A stretch of DNA of 64,000 bases from Flectonema sp. DT1601 (GCA_964019425.1 OZ025834.1:626501-690500); one strand, 5' to 3'. Positions 38,280 through 48,436 are shown, counted from the first letter of the stretch. The notes: generated by a model not told the origin, from the letters alone. Translations and numbers: made by a program.

Positions 38280-38300
<21 letters not shown>
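38261..38300. repeat. Pentanucleotide microsatellite (TTTTC)n
   Basis: Eight tandem units of a TTTTC-type pentamer, flanked by longer pyrimidine-only sequence upstream of the Rpt1 gene. Confidence 0.85.
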
Positions 38301-38316
<16 letters not shown>

Positions 38317-38564
38317 CTTTTTTGCCAATTATTGTCATTTTTTTTCCTCCCTGACACCATAAAACATTGCAAGTTCCCTTGATTGATAGGTATCTTGCTT
38401 TGTAAAGGTGCCTTCCTTTTCCCTTTTTCAAATGATACACAAGTAATATCCGCCTTTGGCAAATTGTTTTTATTATATCTATCGCTAGTTACTTAATTAC
38501 CTTTCATCAGTGAATAATTATGGAGGATGAAAGATGGCGTGTGACTTTACTGATTAGACTTTTT

Positions 38565-38586
38565 AAACTGTTCTCTTATCTCACAG
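38565..38586 (+). promoter_or_regulatory. Candidate splice acceptor
   Basis: CTGTTCTCTTATCTCACAG ends at 38586, 13 nt before the Rpt1 ATG. It has a strong pyrimidine tract and no upstream exon. Confidence 0.6.
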
Positions 38587-38599
38587 AAAGCCCCACAAG

Positions 38600-39966
38600 A
38601 TGTCACATCAAAAGGGGGAATGTCAGTCTAATCGTACCCGTTTTGAAGATGACAAGGACGATAAGATAATTCCTTTGACTGAAGATGATATTGCTTTACT
38701 AAAAGTACATGGGACCGGAAGCTATGGAGAAGAAATCAAAGCATTGGAAGACGCCATAAAGGAAAAAGTAAAAGCAATCAATGAAATCAGCGGTATAAAG
38801 GAAGCCGACACTGGTCTTTCAGCACCTCACTACTGGGATCTTGCTGGAGACAGACAGGCATTAGGTGAAGCCGCATTACAAGTAGCAAGATGTACAAAGA
38901 TTATGGGAGAAGCTCCAGATTTAAAGTACTTAATTAATATCAGACAATACGCGAAGTTCGTAGTAGGTCTCTCAGAGAAAGTATCACCGAGTGATATTGA
39001 AGAAGGTATGCGAGTGGGAGTCGATCATCAAAAGTACCAAATTAATATCCCACTACCACCACAAATTGATCCTTCTGTAACTATGATGCAGGTTGAAGAA
39101 AAACCTGACATCACATACGCAGATATTGGTGGAGCTAAGGAAGCAATTGAGAAGATCAGAGAAGTAACAGAGCTACCACTAACTCATCCAGAGAGATTTG
39201 AGCAGCTGGGTATTGACCCACCGAAAGGTGTTCTGCTGTACGGTCCTCCAGGAACGGGAAAGACTCTTTGCGCTAAAGCAGTAGCAAACAGAACTGATGC
39301 AACATTTATCAGAGTTATCGGATCTGAACTTGTGCAAAAATACGTCGGAGAAGGAGCGAGAATGGTTAGAGAACTCTTTCAGATGGCTCGTACTAAAAAA
39401 GCAGCCATCATCTTCTTTGATGAAGTTGACGCTATTGGAGGTGCCCGAGGAGAAGAATCAGGTCACAGTGATACCGAAGTACAAAGAACTATGCTTGAAA
39501 TTGTTAATCAATTGGATGGATTCGATTCCAGAGGAAATATTAAAGTTCTAATGGCCACCAACAGACCTGATACACTTGACCCTGCACTTACAAGACCTGG
39601 AAGAATGGACAGAAAGATTGAAATTGGTCTTCCAGATTTAGAAGGACGTACAAACATCTTCCGTATTCATTGCAGAGCTTTATCATGCGATGATGAAATC
39701 CGTTTTGAGCTGTTGGCTCGTCTTTGTCCAAACACTACCGGGGCTGACATCCGTTCAGTCTGCACTGAAGCTGGAATGTACGCAATCCGTGCCCGTAGAC
39801 AACTAATTACTGAAAAGGTATGAATTCCTCACTTCTAAAATTTCTTTTTTTGCGGTTCAAAAAGAGAAGAAACACACACCCACAGGATATGCTTGAGGCT
39901 GTAGACAAGGTCGTTAAGGGTCACCACAAATTCTCTGCAACAGCAAAGTATATGGTGTACAACTAG
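38600..39966 (+). CDS. RPT1: 26S proteasome regulatory ATPase subunit Rpt1 (PSMC2-like)
   Basis: Exon 1 is 38600-39817 and exon 2 is 39886-39966; the 68-bp GT-AG intron (AAAAG|GTATGA ... CCACAG|GAT) is in phase 0. The product is 432 aa, within a residue or so of the human subunit. It is one of six AAA ATPases of the proteasome base ring, unfolding ubiquitinated substrates. Visible are the N-terminal helical region, an OB-like segment (about 90-165), Walker A GPPGTGKT at 215-222, Walker B IFFDEVDA at 271-278, sensor ATNRPD at 319-324 and the arginine-finger region TRPGRMDR. The small exon 2 supplies the last helix and the YMVYN terminus, matching the YMTYN-type end of Rpt1; it lacks the HbYX ending of Rpt2, Rpt3 and Rpt5. 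Without splicing, the frame stops three bases into the intron. Confidence 0.97.
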
Positions 39967-40744
39967 AGGTGTGATGGAAGTAGAGTTAAATTTTTGGTAC
40001 CTTTTGTACCAATACTATATTAGAAGATTAAAGAAAATAACAAGGAAGAAAAAAAAAAAGAAAAAATAAGAGAATCTTTAAAAAAAAAAAAAAAAAAAAA
40101 AAAATTGAAATGAAATTAGTGTAGTTAAGGCTTGCATCCTACCCACAGCTGATTTTTTATTATTCTTTATTAGAGTCTGTGTTGTTTTTTTTTTTTTTTT
40201 TTTAAAAAAAAAAAGAAAAGAAGAAAAAGAAAAGAAACAAAAAAAAAAAAAGAAATTGTGGAGGAACAGCTTTAAAAAAAGCAGCTTAGTTTTGTTAACA
40301 AAATAATGCTGCAAGTCTTATTGGGATACACTCATCCCTATGTTTGTGCCAAAGAAAACCATAATTCAGCACCACAGGTACTACCTACCTGATACTGATA
40401 AAAATAATAAGCTACAAGACAAAATGGAAAAAAAAAATAAGTGGGGGAAAAAAAAAAAAAAACAACAAAAAAAAGAATAAAAGAAGCAGTGTTTTCGGCA
40501 ATAACATCCCCCAAACGCCCATTAGTATACTTTAATCCCCTTATTTCTTAGTGGTTTTTGTGCCCCACAAATCTCACCCTTTCCAATAGGAGGTACAATT
40601 GTTTGTTTCTAGTTTCTGCTTTACAATATTGATTGTTAACTTCATAAATATTTCTACAACCAACCAAAGGAATGCAATGCAATCAGCACAACTTGATTTG
40701 TTAAAAGTGAATACCAATTAAAGTAGATCATTTCTCTCACAGGG
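39967..40744. other. Intergenic region
   Basis: Presumed 3' UTR and spacer with A tracts (about 40080-40104) and T tracts. No gene was recognised. Confidence 0.6.
40727..40742 (+). promoter_or_regulatory. Candidate splice acceptor
   Basis: CATTTCTCTCACAG ends at 40742, only 2 nt before the ATG at 40745. If used, the native leader would be just GG, which is hard to explain unless another sequence is spliced on. Confidence 0.6.
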
Positions 40745-41635
40745 ATGACTGATGAGGACGAATCACGCGACGTTACGATGACTAAATGTGACGAAGAATG
40801 GGAAACAATTGGTGAACAGAACAAACCTGATATGGAACCCACAGAGTCGAAGTACATGGCAATATCACTTCCAAGATTACCAATTGATGATGTCTGGAAA
40901 TCAATATTAGAAGACAGTATGGGTAACGGTTCTGATATCAAATTTCACAATAGAAGAGGAACAGGTGGAGATATGCACTATGCGACAATGACTTTTGAAG
41001 ATGAAGATGAAGCGAGAACAATCGCAGAACAAGTTCACCCACCCATGTTTAATAGTAAGAAACCAATCACTGCTTTGTGTTCAGGACACGATGATCCAAC
41101 AGAAGTTGAGATTGAGAACCTTTCCCTGACACAGAATGAAATACTACGTCAATTCGGTAACCTCGGTACTATTGTTTCTCATCGAATCGCCACTCGAAAG
41201 ATGAGGTCTCAGCTAATCTTCGCGACGCACTCGGGTGCTAAAAAAAGTTTAAAATTCGATCAACAAGAATACAAAGGCAACACCGTCAACATTACTGTTA
41301 AGAAGCAAGATGGACAACCGGGAGTTCCAAAGACTGAAAAGAAAAGAGTTTTAAAGCGAAAAGGAACCCGTCGTCGACTTCAAATGCGATCAGCTCAGTT
41401 CGCTGCCCTCCCAGAACATGCTAAGGATAAGGTCTTAAACTACAGAAAGATCAAAGAAAACATTATATTAAACTTGGCTGAGACAAGAAAAGGATTATCA
41501 AAACCTGAGTCTAGTCATTCTCCTGAGAAATTAGCGGTTCTGAGAGGAGAGGAAGAAAGGTTACTATTGAAGCAAAAAAAGATAAAAAAAGCACTTCATA
41601 AAGAGATTTCTAAGTATAGAATAATACCTGACTGA
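40745..41635 (+). CDS. RNA-binding protein with two RRM-like domains
   Basis: A single exon of 296 aa. Residues about 36-112 have an RRM-like layout (YMAISLPRLP as strand 1, a helix, then MHYATMTFEDEDEA as the RNP1-like strand). Residues about 119-187 are a clearer RRM, with VEIENLS as RNP2, QLIFATH as RNP1 and VNITVKK as the last strand. A strongly basic patch (about 199-214, KKRVLKRKGTRRR) follows, then a charged coiled-coil-like tail. RNA binding is a reasonable inference; no specific orthologue is recognised. A second RRM-like gene lies directly downstream on the same strand. Confidence 0.8.
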   Translation: MTDEDESRDVTMTKCDEEWETIGEQNKPDMEPTESKYMAISLPRLPIDDVWKSILEDSMGNGSDIKFHNRRGTGGDMHYATMTFEDEDEARTIAEQVHPPMFNSKKPITALCSGHDDPTEVEIENLSLTQNEILRQFGNLGTIVSHRIATRKMRSQLIFATHSGAKKSLKFDQQEYKGNTVNITVKKQDGQPGVPKTEKKRVLKRKGTRRRLQMRSAQFAALPEHAKDKVLNYRKIKENIILNLAETRKGLSKPESSHSPEKLAVLRGEEERLLLKQKKIKKALHKEISKYRIIPD

Positions 41636-42030
41636 AAAACAAACAATTAGCGCACACGTGACTACATATCCTCGTCTGCTGGTAAAACTATTCGATTTGT
41701 TTTAACCACGTAGTTGTTACTGTATATTAAATACCATTTATCAAGACCTGTATCCTCCACGAATTGATATTAAAAAGGGATTTTCAAGAAAGAGTAGAAT
41801 TAACAAAAGGAAAATTAAAACTAAGAAGAAAACAAGAGTTTGTAGAAAGAAAAGGGGAAAAAAAAAAAAAAAAAAAAAGGAAAATAAAGTAAATATTACG
41901 ATTGACGCAAAACCTGATTCCGTGTCATGTTATCAATAATTTTTTTTTTTTTTTTTTTTTTTGTTTGGAGGGAAAAAAAAAAAAAACCTCTAAAAGTTAT
42001 GTGTTATGTTCTCAGGAAAAAAAAAAAAAA
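41636..42030. other. Intergenic spacer
   Basis: 395 bp with an A tract (about 41860-41878) and a T tract (about 41940-41962). No gene was seen. Confidence 0.6.
42003..42015 (+). promoter_or_regulatory. Candidate splice acceptor
   Basis: GTTATGTTCTCAG ends at 42015, 15 nt before the ATG at 42031; the leader is G followed by a run of A. Confidence 0.5.
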
Positions 42031-42840
42031 ATGAAAAGTGTATTAAGACGAACGACAGTGCTGAGGGCAGCTGTCGAAGCTGATACAACATCACAGTGGC
42101 CATTTGGAAGACCAGAAGCAAGGGGAACTCAAAGAAAATATATCCCATACGCAAAGACAATATTAGAAGGAGTAGCTGCAAAGATGGCAGAAAAAAAACA
42201 AGATCCACCCACTCTCATAAGTGTTTGTAACCATTTACATAACTTCGGAAAGGGATCGATGATTGCGAGGAATCACTGGAATCAAAGTGGAGAGATAGAC
42301 ACGTTCGTTACCATCACAGAAATCTTAAATCACAAACCTCCTTATGAATTATCGCAATGTGTTGGATACGTTACTATAAATGGTGAAACTAGTAATTCTC
42401 CTGTTTACATTCCACAACAGTCGTATGCTGGTTGGACAGTTGTAGGCTCTCCTCCTCATGAACCCGTTATTGAGGTATCGTCACGTGAAGGAACCACTAT
42501 TGAGTTTAGTACAAAAATAATCATCAGTGGAATTGACTACGCGACTCCAATTCAAGAAATAAAAACAACAATAAGAAATGTAGTAGACAGTAACCCAGTT
42601 TATTGTGAATATATTGAAGAAGGTTATCAAAAAGCAACTCAGAAGGCGCTGTTAATCTTCGACAAACCAGAAACAGCTTATGAAGCGTACAAACAATTAC
42701 ACCATCAACCTGTTGATGGGGCAGTTATTTCTGTGAATCCTGCGATTGGAGCAGTTCCAAGACCACCGAGTATTGGAGTAGAGGTACCTGTTGATTATTC
42801 TTTTGGTAAAATGCCTGCGGAACCTAGTATGAATTGGTAG
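42031..42840 (+). CDS. RRM-like protein, probably mitochondrial
   Basis: 269 aa from the ATG at 42031. The open frame extends to a TTG at 41902 through homopolymers; that extension is discarded because the acceptor at 42015 lies inside it. The N terminus (MKSVLRRTTVLRAAVEA) is basic and amphipathic, fitting a mitochondrial presequence. Residues about 150-235 have RRM strand-helix order: TKIIISGID (RNP2-like), a helix, QKALLIFDK (RNP1-like), TAYEAYKQLHHQ and GAVISVNP. The preceding part (35-140) has no recognised fold. A role in organellar RNA handling or the mitoribosome is possible but not shown. Confidence 0.75.
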   Translation: MKSVLRRTTVLRAAVEADTTSQWPFGRPEARGTQRKYIPYAKTILEGVAAKMAEKKQDPPTLISVCNHLHNFGKGSMIARNHWNQSGEIDTFVTITEILNHKPPYELSQCVGYVTINGETSNSPVYIPQQSYAGWTVVGSPPHEPVIEVSSREGTTIEFSTKIIISGIDYATPIQEIKTTIRNVVDSNPVYCEYIEEGYQKATQKALLIFDKPETAYEAYKQLHHQPVDGAVISVNPAIGAVPRPPSIGVEVPVDYSFGKMPAEPSMNW

Positions 42841-43365
42841 TGCTTTAAACCAACGATCACGGCACACTATTTATACTGACTTGGGATTACCTCGTCTGAC
42901 AGACACCTAGCAACTGTGATTTCTGCAAAAGCAGATAATTTGTTAGGCATTCGTTATACCCATTGTAAAGGATGGATTCTTGTTATATCGTTCAGCTAAG
43001 GGAAAAAAAAAGAAAGAAAAAAATAACGAAATAAAAGAAATAAACTTATTAAAACATGTAATCAGTGTGTGCTTCAAGAAACATTTTTTACGAAAAAAAA
43101 AAAAAAAAAAAAAAACGTTCTAGTCTGGTGTGCGGTACTGATTACGGTAGTTTTTCTTTTTACAGTCAGGGGGGAAATACATAGATTTCACGAAAATGGT
43201 AAAATTAGTTTTTTTTTTTTTTTTTTTTTTTTTCGTATTCCAATTCGGAATTACAATAATCAGACTGAAAAGGTCACCAAACCCACTATTTTGTTAAATA
43301 AATTACGTAGTACCAAAAATTCAAATTAATAATTTCTATTCAGGGAAATATAAGTATTGAACAAT
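42841..43365. other. Intergenic spacer
   Basis: 525 bp with A and T tracts (about 43095-43115 and 43210-43232). No gene was recognised. Confidence 0.6.
43331..43343 (+). promoter_or_regulatory. Candidate splice acceptor
   Basis: AATTTCTATTCAG ends at 43343, 22 nt before the ATG at 43366. Confidence 0.5.
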
Positions 43366-46300
43366 ATGCATATTACCTATAGAGATGAAAAGCAATACAA
43401 GTGCGCTGTCATAGAATTCAACTTCGAGAACAAGTCCACCAGTAGAATACTACGAGAATTAGGAGATGTTTGCGACAGTCTAGTGAGAAATAAGCAAAGA
43501 GTCCGACTGTTAGAAATTACAGTGACTGGGATAGTGAAAATGTCAGATATGTTATTAGAAGGGCTAATCAATAGTATTGTGCAGGTTAGAACGCTACTAG
43601 ACGTGGTAGTGATGAAGCTTGTCTTGAAGAATGCACAGCTAACTGACTCCCATCTAATAGATCTGATTACAAAGGTTTTAAAGCCACAGGCAGAGTACTT
43701 ACGCAGCGGTGGTTCTGGAATGATGTTTCCCAGAGAGGTTCATCTTTCACATAATCTGATAACACATGTCGGAGCAACTCGGTTACTATTATTTGCTTTA
43801 GACCACTACAGCAATACCACACCTCTTTGGATTCGCTTGGATTGGTGTCCAATTGCAAGTAATGATATCCCATCCCATTTAAAAGCAGGGACATGTAATC
43901 CAAAGTCAATTAGTAAATGCAACCCACATCACTGTGACCGCCCTCAAAAAGCTTTTGCACATGTCGCATTCTTAGAAACGTTATGTCGTTCTTCATACAA
44001 TACATCTACTTACGACAAGGGTGGTCCATCAAATTACGGAGAAAGCAGTTCCTACAAAGGCTATCCCAATGACAACTACAACAGGAATAGTAATAGGAGG
44101 ATATTTACTAAAGATGAGTGCTATGGATTGCCCAGAGCAACAGCAACATTCAATCAAAGTGATGTAGACTCTCAGTTGGATCAGCTTATACAAGTTTCAA
44201 AACTGGATGTGATTTACTTAACGATAAGGTTGTCGAACGTTGAGTTGAATGAAAATCAGATGACGACTCTGATGAAAAGATTGTCATCATTGAGATCAGA
44301 AGATATCATCATCGATGAGTTATATTTAGATGGAAATTGTTTTTTTAATGATTACCATCTGACTGAGTTGGTAAGCGGAGTTCTACTTCCTCAAATGGAA
44401 TCTGACAAAGACGATGTCTTCCCTCGCGTTATTGACATCAGTAAAACATCAGTCACTGATGCTGGTGTTCGGAAGCTGTTCGAACTTGGGATTAGATTTT
44501 TTCCAGTTGGCGGATCATCAGTACCCATTGTAATCATTTTAAATTATTGTAATGTGTCAGACAGCTTAATGTCCGAATTTAACTCCAAAATTTGCCCACG
44601 AGATTCAACCATGGGTTGCACGAATGGCAACTGCTACAAAAACAACAGCGGCGGAAAAGCTGAAATAAGTATTCATGCAGTTTCTAATTCAGAACAAAAA
44701 TCACACCAAACAACTATATCAAGTGGTAAGAATCTGATTGGTGGAAAGAATATGAACAGAGAAATGTCAACGGGAAAGGGAAGTAAGAATCAATATATCA
44801 CTTCACAACCAATTCCTTACTCAGTTGCTGGTAAGTCAGAACCATCATTCAAGGGTTCTAAGGGACCGTTGTTAAAAGGAAATAGAGGAATGTCAGCAGA
44901 AATTGTGTCTGAAAGTGCTCCTTTTAATCTCGTACCTGGTTGCACTTCCTATAAGGGAATTGTGACGATAAAGAATACCGAAAAATTTGACTGCAATCAA
45001 ATTCCGGATATTAAACCAGACGACGACTACACGTTACTATTGTGCGACGATGCCGTGACGAGTGCGTTTGTTGAAAAATTTAAACAATTCATAACGTCGA
45101 CGAGTAAGAAATGTACTTCTATAAAATTTGAAAAAAAGGTAAACGATGATGTAATAGAAAGTATTATTCACAACTGGATTGAACCGATAGGAAATAGCTT
45201 AAAAAGAATATATCTTGATAAGTGTAGTATATCACCCAGTGCATACTCAAAATTGTGTAATGGTCTCCCAAGTGAAGTTGATGTTAATTTTAACAAACAA
45301 TTCACGTTAGAGACTCAAGACATTTCATTAATAGTTGATTCGAAACCCAATCGTCATTGGTCCTTCCAATGTATTAACTACTTTCGTAAATTTATTGAAG
45401 AGCAACCAAAGAAAATTTGCATTGTCGTTCAAGAGGTTTCGTATATTGCGGAAATCATTAAAACGATTATAACAATCGAAGAGATACCAAGTACACACGT
45501 TTTGTTGCTGATACCTTATCAGGTTTTTTCAAATAAGGCGCTGAAACTTCAGTGGAATTATTTAAAGAGCACTAACTTATTTGTTGCTCTTCAGCAAGCG
45601 GGAAATAGTTTTTCGGAAACTTTGCTATCTGAAGTGAAGGAATATCCAATAGTATTCACTACTACTGATAATGTTGATGAGGTTACTTATCCAACCATCT
45701 CACTCAATCATGTTCTGAGTTTTCTTGAGGACTCTTCTGTAGACAAACTACAGCAACAGGTTGTAAACCCTTTGGGTCGTTCAACATCAACTCCTTCCCT
45801 TCTCACTTCAACTAATCAGGTTACTGTAGAAGACGCTGTCTGTTCTGTCGCAGAAGTACAGCGGAATAGTGAATCTGAGCACAAACCCGTCGGTGTCCCT
45901 GATACTGAAGTTAGAAGTGATGACAAGGATGCATCTGAAGTTCAACAAAACCACGTCGCAGTTTCAAACTCGACATCAGTTGCTACGAATGAAGTAATAC
46001 GTGATAAGACATCTGTTCCGGTCACTTCTAATGTCGATAGTGTAGTCGTTCCTGCAGGTCAACAGGCTCAGTTGACACCTAATGATGTCACAGTCAACGC
46101 TGCAGAAGTAGTTGTCTCTCCGAGAGAAAGTGAAGTACAGCTGAACAGTAAATCTGAAGACGTTGTTGGACAGGAATCTGAAATTGAGCAAGAATACGTC
46201 GTAGTTTCCAACCCGACATCGAATGAAGTAATTATTAGTGAGACATCTATTCCCGTACTGCAAGGAGAGCAGGCCTCCGAAACACGGTTGACACCAAGTG

Positions 46301-46635
46301 ATGTCACAGTTCTCACACGAGTTGTCGACGTTGCTGAAGTAGCTGTCACTGCTAGCGCATGTGAAGTAGGAATATCTGAGAATAAAACAGATAGTGTCCC
46401 TGATGTTGAAGTTATTGGTAGTAGTGACAAGGCGGAAATAGTTCAATCAAATGTCCCTCCAAGTGTTAGCAGTGTAGCTATTCCTACTGCTGAACAAGAA
46501 CCTGAAGTTCAACAAAACGACGTTGCAGTTTCCAACCCACCGACTGTTACGACTGGTCCCTCAGATATTCCTCCAGCAACTTGTAGTACCAAATCTCCTG
46601 ATGACAACACAGCAACCCCCTTCTGGACGAAGTAA
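43366..46635 (+). CDS. Leucine-rich-repeat protein with duplicated LRR/Cys modules
   Basis: 1089 aa from the ATG at 43366; the in-frame TTG at 43357 is not used as a start. Two LRR (RNI-like) modules are visible, about 40-210 and 280-430, each with LxLxxxxLxxxxL units. Each module ends in a cysteine cluster with identical spacing, C-x7-C-x4-C (CNPKSISKCNPHHC and CPRDSTMGCTNGNC). The spacing suggests metal binding and an internal duplication. The segment near 560-660 has weaker LRR character. About 665-790 has alternating strands and helices (LIVDSK, ICIVVQEV, VLLLIPYQVF) vaguely like PIN-type folds; this is weak. From about 790 the chain is acidic and rich in Val, Ser, Thr and Glu with degenerate repeats (VAVSNPTS-like), probably disordered. 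LRR proteins with a Cys cluster after an RLDW-type strand are, as I recall, typical of kinetoplastids. Function unknown. Confidence 0.85.
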   Translation: MHITYRDEKQYKCAVIEFNFENKSTSRILRELGDVCDSLVRNKQRVRLLEITVTGIVKMSDMLLEGLINSIVQVRTLLDVVVMKLVLKNAQLTDSHLIDLITKVLKPQAEYLRSGGSGMMFPREVHLSHNLITHVGATRLLLFALDHYSNTTPLWIRLDWCPIASNDIPSHLKAGTCNPKSISKCNPHHCDRPQKAFAHVAFLETLCRSSYNTSTYDKGGPSNYGESSSYKGYPNDNYNRNSNRRIFTKDECYGLPRATATFNQSDVDSQLDQLIQVSKLDVIYLTIRLSNVELNENQMTTLMKRLSSLRSEDIIIDELYLDGNCFFNDYHLTELVSGVLLPQMESDKDDVFPRVIDISKTSVTDAGVRKLFELGIRFFPVGGSSVPIVIILNYCNVSDSLMSEFNSKICPRDSTMGCTNGNCYKNNSGGKAEISIHAVSNSEQKSHQTTISSGKNLIGGKNMNREMSTGKGSKNQYITSQPIPYSVAGKSEPSFKGSKGPLLKGNRGMSAEIVSESAPFNLVPGCTSYKGIVTIKNTEKFDCNQIPDIKPDDDYTLLLCDDAVTSAFVEKFKQFITSTSKKCTSIKFEKKVNDDVIESIIHNWIEPIGNSLKRIYLDKCSISPSAYSKLCNGLPSEVDVNFNKQFTLETQDISLIVDSKPNRHWSFQCINYFRKFIEEQPKKICIVVQEVSYIAEIIKTIITIEEIPSTHVLLLIPYQVFSNKALKLQWNYLKSTNLFVALQQAGNSFSETLLSEVKEYPIVFTTTDNVDEVTYPTISLNHVLSFLEDSSVDKLQQQVVNPLGRSTSTPSLLTSTNQVTVEDAVCSVAEVQRNSESEHKPVGVPDTEVRSDDKDASEVQQNHVAVSNSTSVATNEVIRDKTSVPVTSNVDSVVVPAGQQAQLTPNDVTVNAAEVVVSPRESEVQLNSKSEDVVGQESEIEQEYVVVSNPTSNEVIISETSIPVLQGEQASETRLTPSDVTVLTRVVDVAEVAVTASACEVGISENKTDSVPDVEVIGSSDKAEIVQSNVPPSVSSVAIPTAEQEPEVQQNDVAVSNPPTVTTGPSDIPPATCSTKSPDDNTATPFWTK

Positions 46636-47470
46636 TCTGAAGTGGGTCTTCATCTGATTTCTACTCCGAACGCAATGATTTCCCTTTAAGAATATCTTTC
46701 TCCTCTCGTTTGTTTATCGATGCATTTGAATGAATATTGCGGTGGGAAATCCGATCTGAACAAGAAATAAATAATAGAAAAAAAAAGGAAAACACGGACT
46801 CAGTTGGTAGAGTTTAGTAAAAAGAAAAAGAAGAGACCCCTCCATCCATAGTGTGCTTGTTGCCTATTTGGTCAAAAAAAATGCTTCGAGTGAAAGAGAA
46901 GAACAAGAAAAACAACAACAGAGTTAAACGAACAAAAGGAAAGAAAGAGGATGATTATGATGAGGCGAGTTGAAACGAAAATAACAATTAGGCTTAGCCA
47001 TAGTTGTAGCGCCCGTACACATTACAGTCTCATGTGGGTCTTTTTTCTTTTTTGAATATCTTTTGCATTTAAAAAGAACCCAAGGTTTTCTTTGCATGAA
47101 ACTAACCTGTCGTTGTAAGCAGAACGCATACTGTGACGGACACACCAAGTGACAAGATTTGGGAAGTACAGCAATGCGTCTACCAGTTGCAGCCGTTTTT
47201 TTTTAAAGAAAGGCAACATTAGGCAAACTTGTAGTGGCGTTACAGCCATGTTTGGCATGCCCTCAGTCATCTTTCGCAGATGTCAATTTGATCTTACTGC
47301 AGCTTATTCGATAGGAGTAGGAAATCCTTTTCTATTTAAACAGTTATAATGAATAAAATGAGTAGAACTTAAATATTTAAAATGTTTTACCAAAAAAAAA
47401 AAAAAAAAAAAAAAAAAAGTATTAATTATCTTCTTTTAATAAGCCAAATTTCAACTAAAATACTGAAATA
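46636..47470. other. Intergenic region
   Basis: 835 bp, A-rich, with an A tract at about 47391-47418. Short frames on both strands show no family resemblance. Confidence 0.6.
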
Positions 47471-48436
47471 ATGTTTCGGAGATGCCTATTTTTGTCATAC
47501 AAACAAACAGTTGCTCCATCGCTTGATCGCTCTCCTAAAGAGGATCGTTACTGGGGATTGTTAGGTTCAAGTGAAATGACGCAGTTAACGACATACAACA
47601 CTGGAAGTAATCATGAAGACGCACCTGTTGTTGAATCTGTTCTTGCAGCTGCAGCACTTGATGAAGAAAACAACAAACTAATTATGGCAATAGAAAAGAA
47701 TACTCAAACGGAAGGAAATCTTTTAGCAGGTGGGATGTCTTCGTTGGTTTTCGGATCAGCAAATCCCCAAATCCATAATTTCTTTAAACAACTACAAGCC
47801 CGTTGTTGGACAGCCACCATCACTGGAAGTTGTCATAAAACTGATGGAGCTACTGCGAATGTTAATTGGGATCTTTATTTTAAACAAAATTCGTTTTTAC
47901 TTCGAAACGTATCTCGTAAGAATCAAAATGCAACTCTTGGACAGGGACCTGCATTCTCATCATCAAGTACAGAGGAAGATGAGCCTGAAGACTTTATTCA
48001 CAAAAACGTACTAAGTGACTACACTTTATTTACTTTAGATCATCAAAACGGATTCCTAGGAAGGCCTGACAGAGGTCTCGATAAAATCAACGTCATTACA
48101 ATACCAGAGCTTGATCCAATTCGACGATCAGTTCAAAAATGGATGGGTCGAATGAACTTACGGAGAGATATTCTTATCGAGGGAATCAAAACCGCGTATA
48201 GTGTAAATCTAAGAAATGCATTTGTATTTCATCTTGATAAGAGAGGTTTTTATATAATGGGACTCCCCCTCGATGATGTGGATCCTTCATGGCAAGAATA
48301 CTTCTTAGAATGGGGTCCAGGTATGGAATGCCACACCCCTGAAATGATTCTAAACTGGTGGATAGAATTCGTTGGACAGACAAACCTAACTCACGATGAG
48401 CACTTTGTCAGCACTCCTGAAGAGATATTAAGATAA
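47471..48436 (+). CDS. Hypothetical protein, possibly mitochondrial
   Basis: A single exon of 321 aa. The N terminus (MFRRCLFLSYKQTVAPSLDR) lacks acidic residues for 18 positions and is Arg/Lys-containing, fitting a mitochondrial presequence. Residues 90-150 are rich in hydrophobic and aromatic residues (NFFKQLQARCW and VNWDLYFKQNSFLLRNV), 160-180 form an acidic Ser-rich loop, and the C-terminal half is compact and Trp-rich. No transmembrane segment or known catalytic motif is visible, and I do not recognise the family. The upstream acceptor is weak (AATAAG ending near 47443), unlike most neighbours. Confidence 0.7.
   Translation: MFRRCLFLSYKQTVAPSLDRSPKEDRYWGLLGSSEMTQLTTYNTGSNHEDAPVVESVLAAAALDEENNKLIMAIEKNTQTEGNLLAGGMSSLVFGSANPQIHNFFKQLQARCWTATITGSCHKTDGATANVNWDLYFKQNSFLLRNVSRKNQNATLGQGPAFSSSSTEEDEPEDFIHKNVLSDYTLFTLDHQNGFLGRPDRGLDKINVITIPELDPIRRSVQKWMGRMNLRRDILIEGIKTAYSVNLRNAFVFHLDKRGFYIMGLPLDDVDPSWQEYFLEWGPGMECHTPEMILNWWIEFVGQTNLTHDEHFVSTPEEILR

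Larger units (their letters stand above)
14771..38599. other. 23.8-kb gene-free AT-rich region
   Basis: No supportable coding region, tRNA or known RNA gene was found on either strand. Stretches of ordinary complexity (for example 16540-17080, 20640-21200, 24640-25640, 26240-26720, 30300-30900 and 34250-34560) alternate with many A or T homopolymers, such as about 34 A near 22953-22986, about 33 A near 29859-29890 and about 34 T near 34594-34628. Open frames are mostly homopolymer-driven; the longest, 178 codons at 26196-26732, begins at TTG in a T tract. Also present are a 22-base C run (30750-30771), a GC palindrome (28697-28708), a hairpin CGGGAG...CTCCCG near 33484-33503, (ATT)n near 31516-31540 and (TTTTC)n at 38261-38300. 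Flanking genes on both sides are on the + strand, so it is not a strand-switch region. Confidence 0.7.

Noticed and set aside
41902-42030. Upstream extension of the second RRM protein
   Set aside because: It starts at TTG and reads through T and A homopolymers across the likely acceptor; the ATG at 42031 gives a good presequence.
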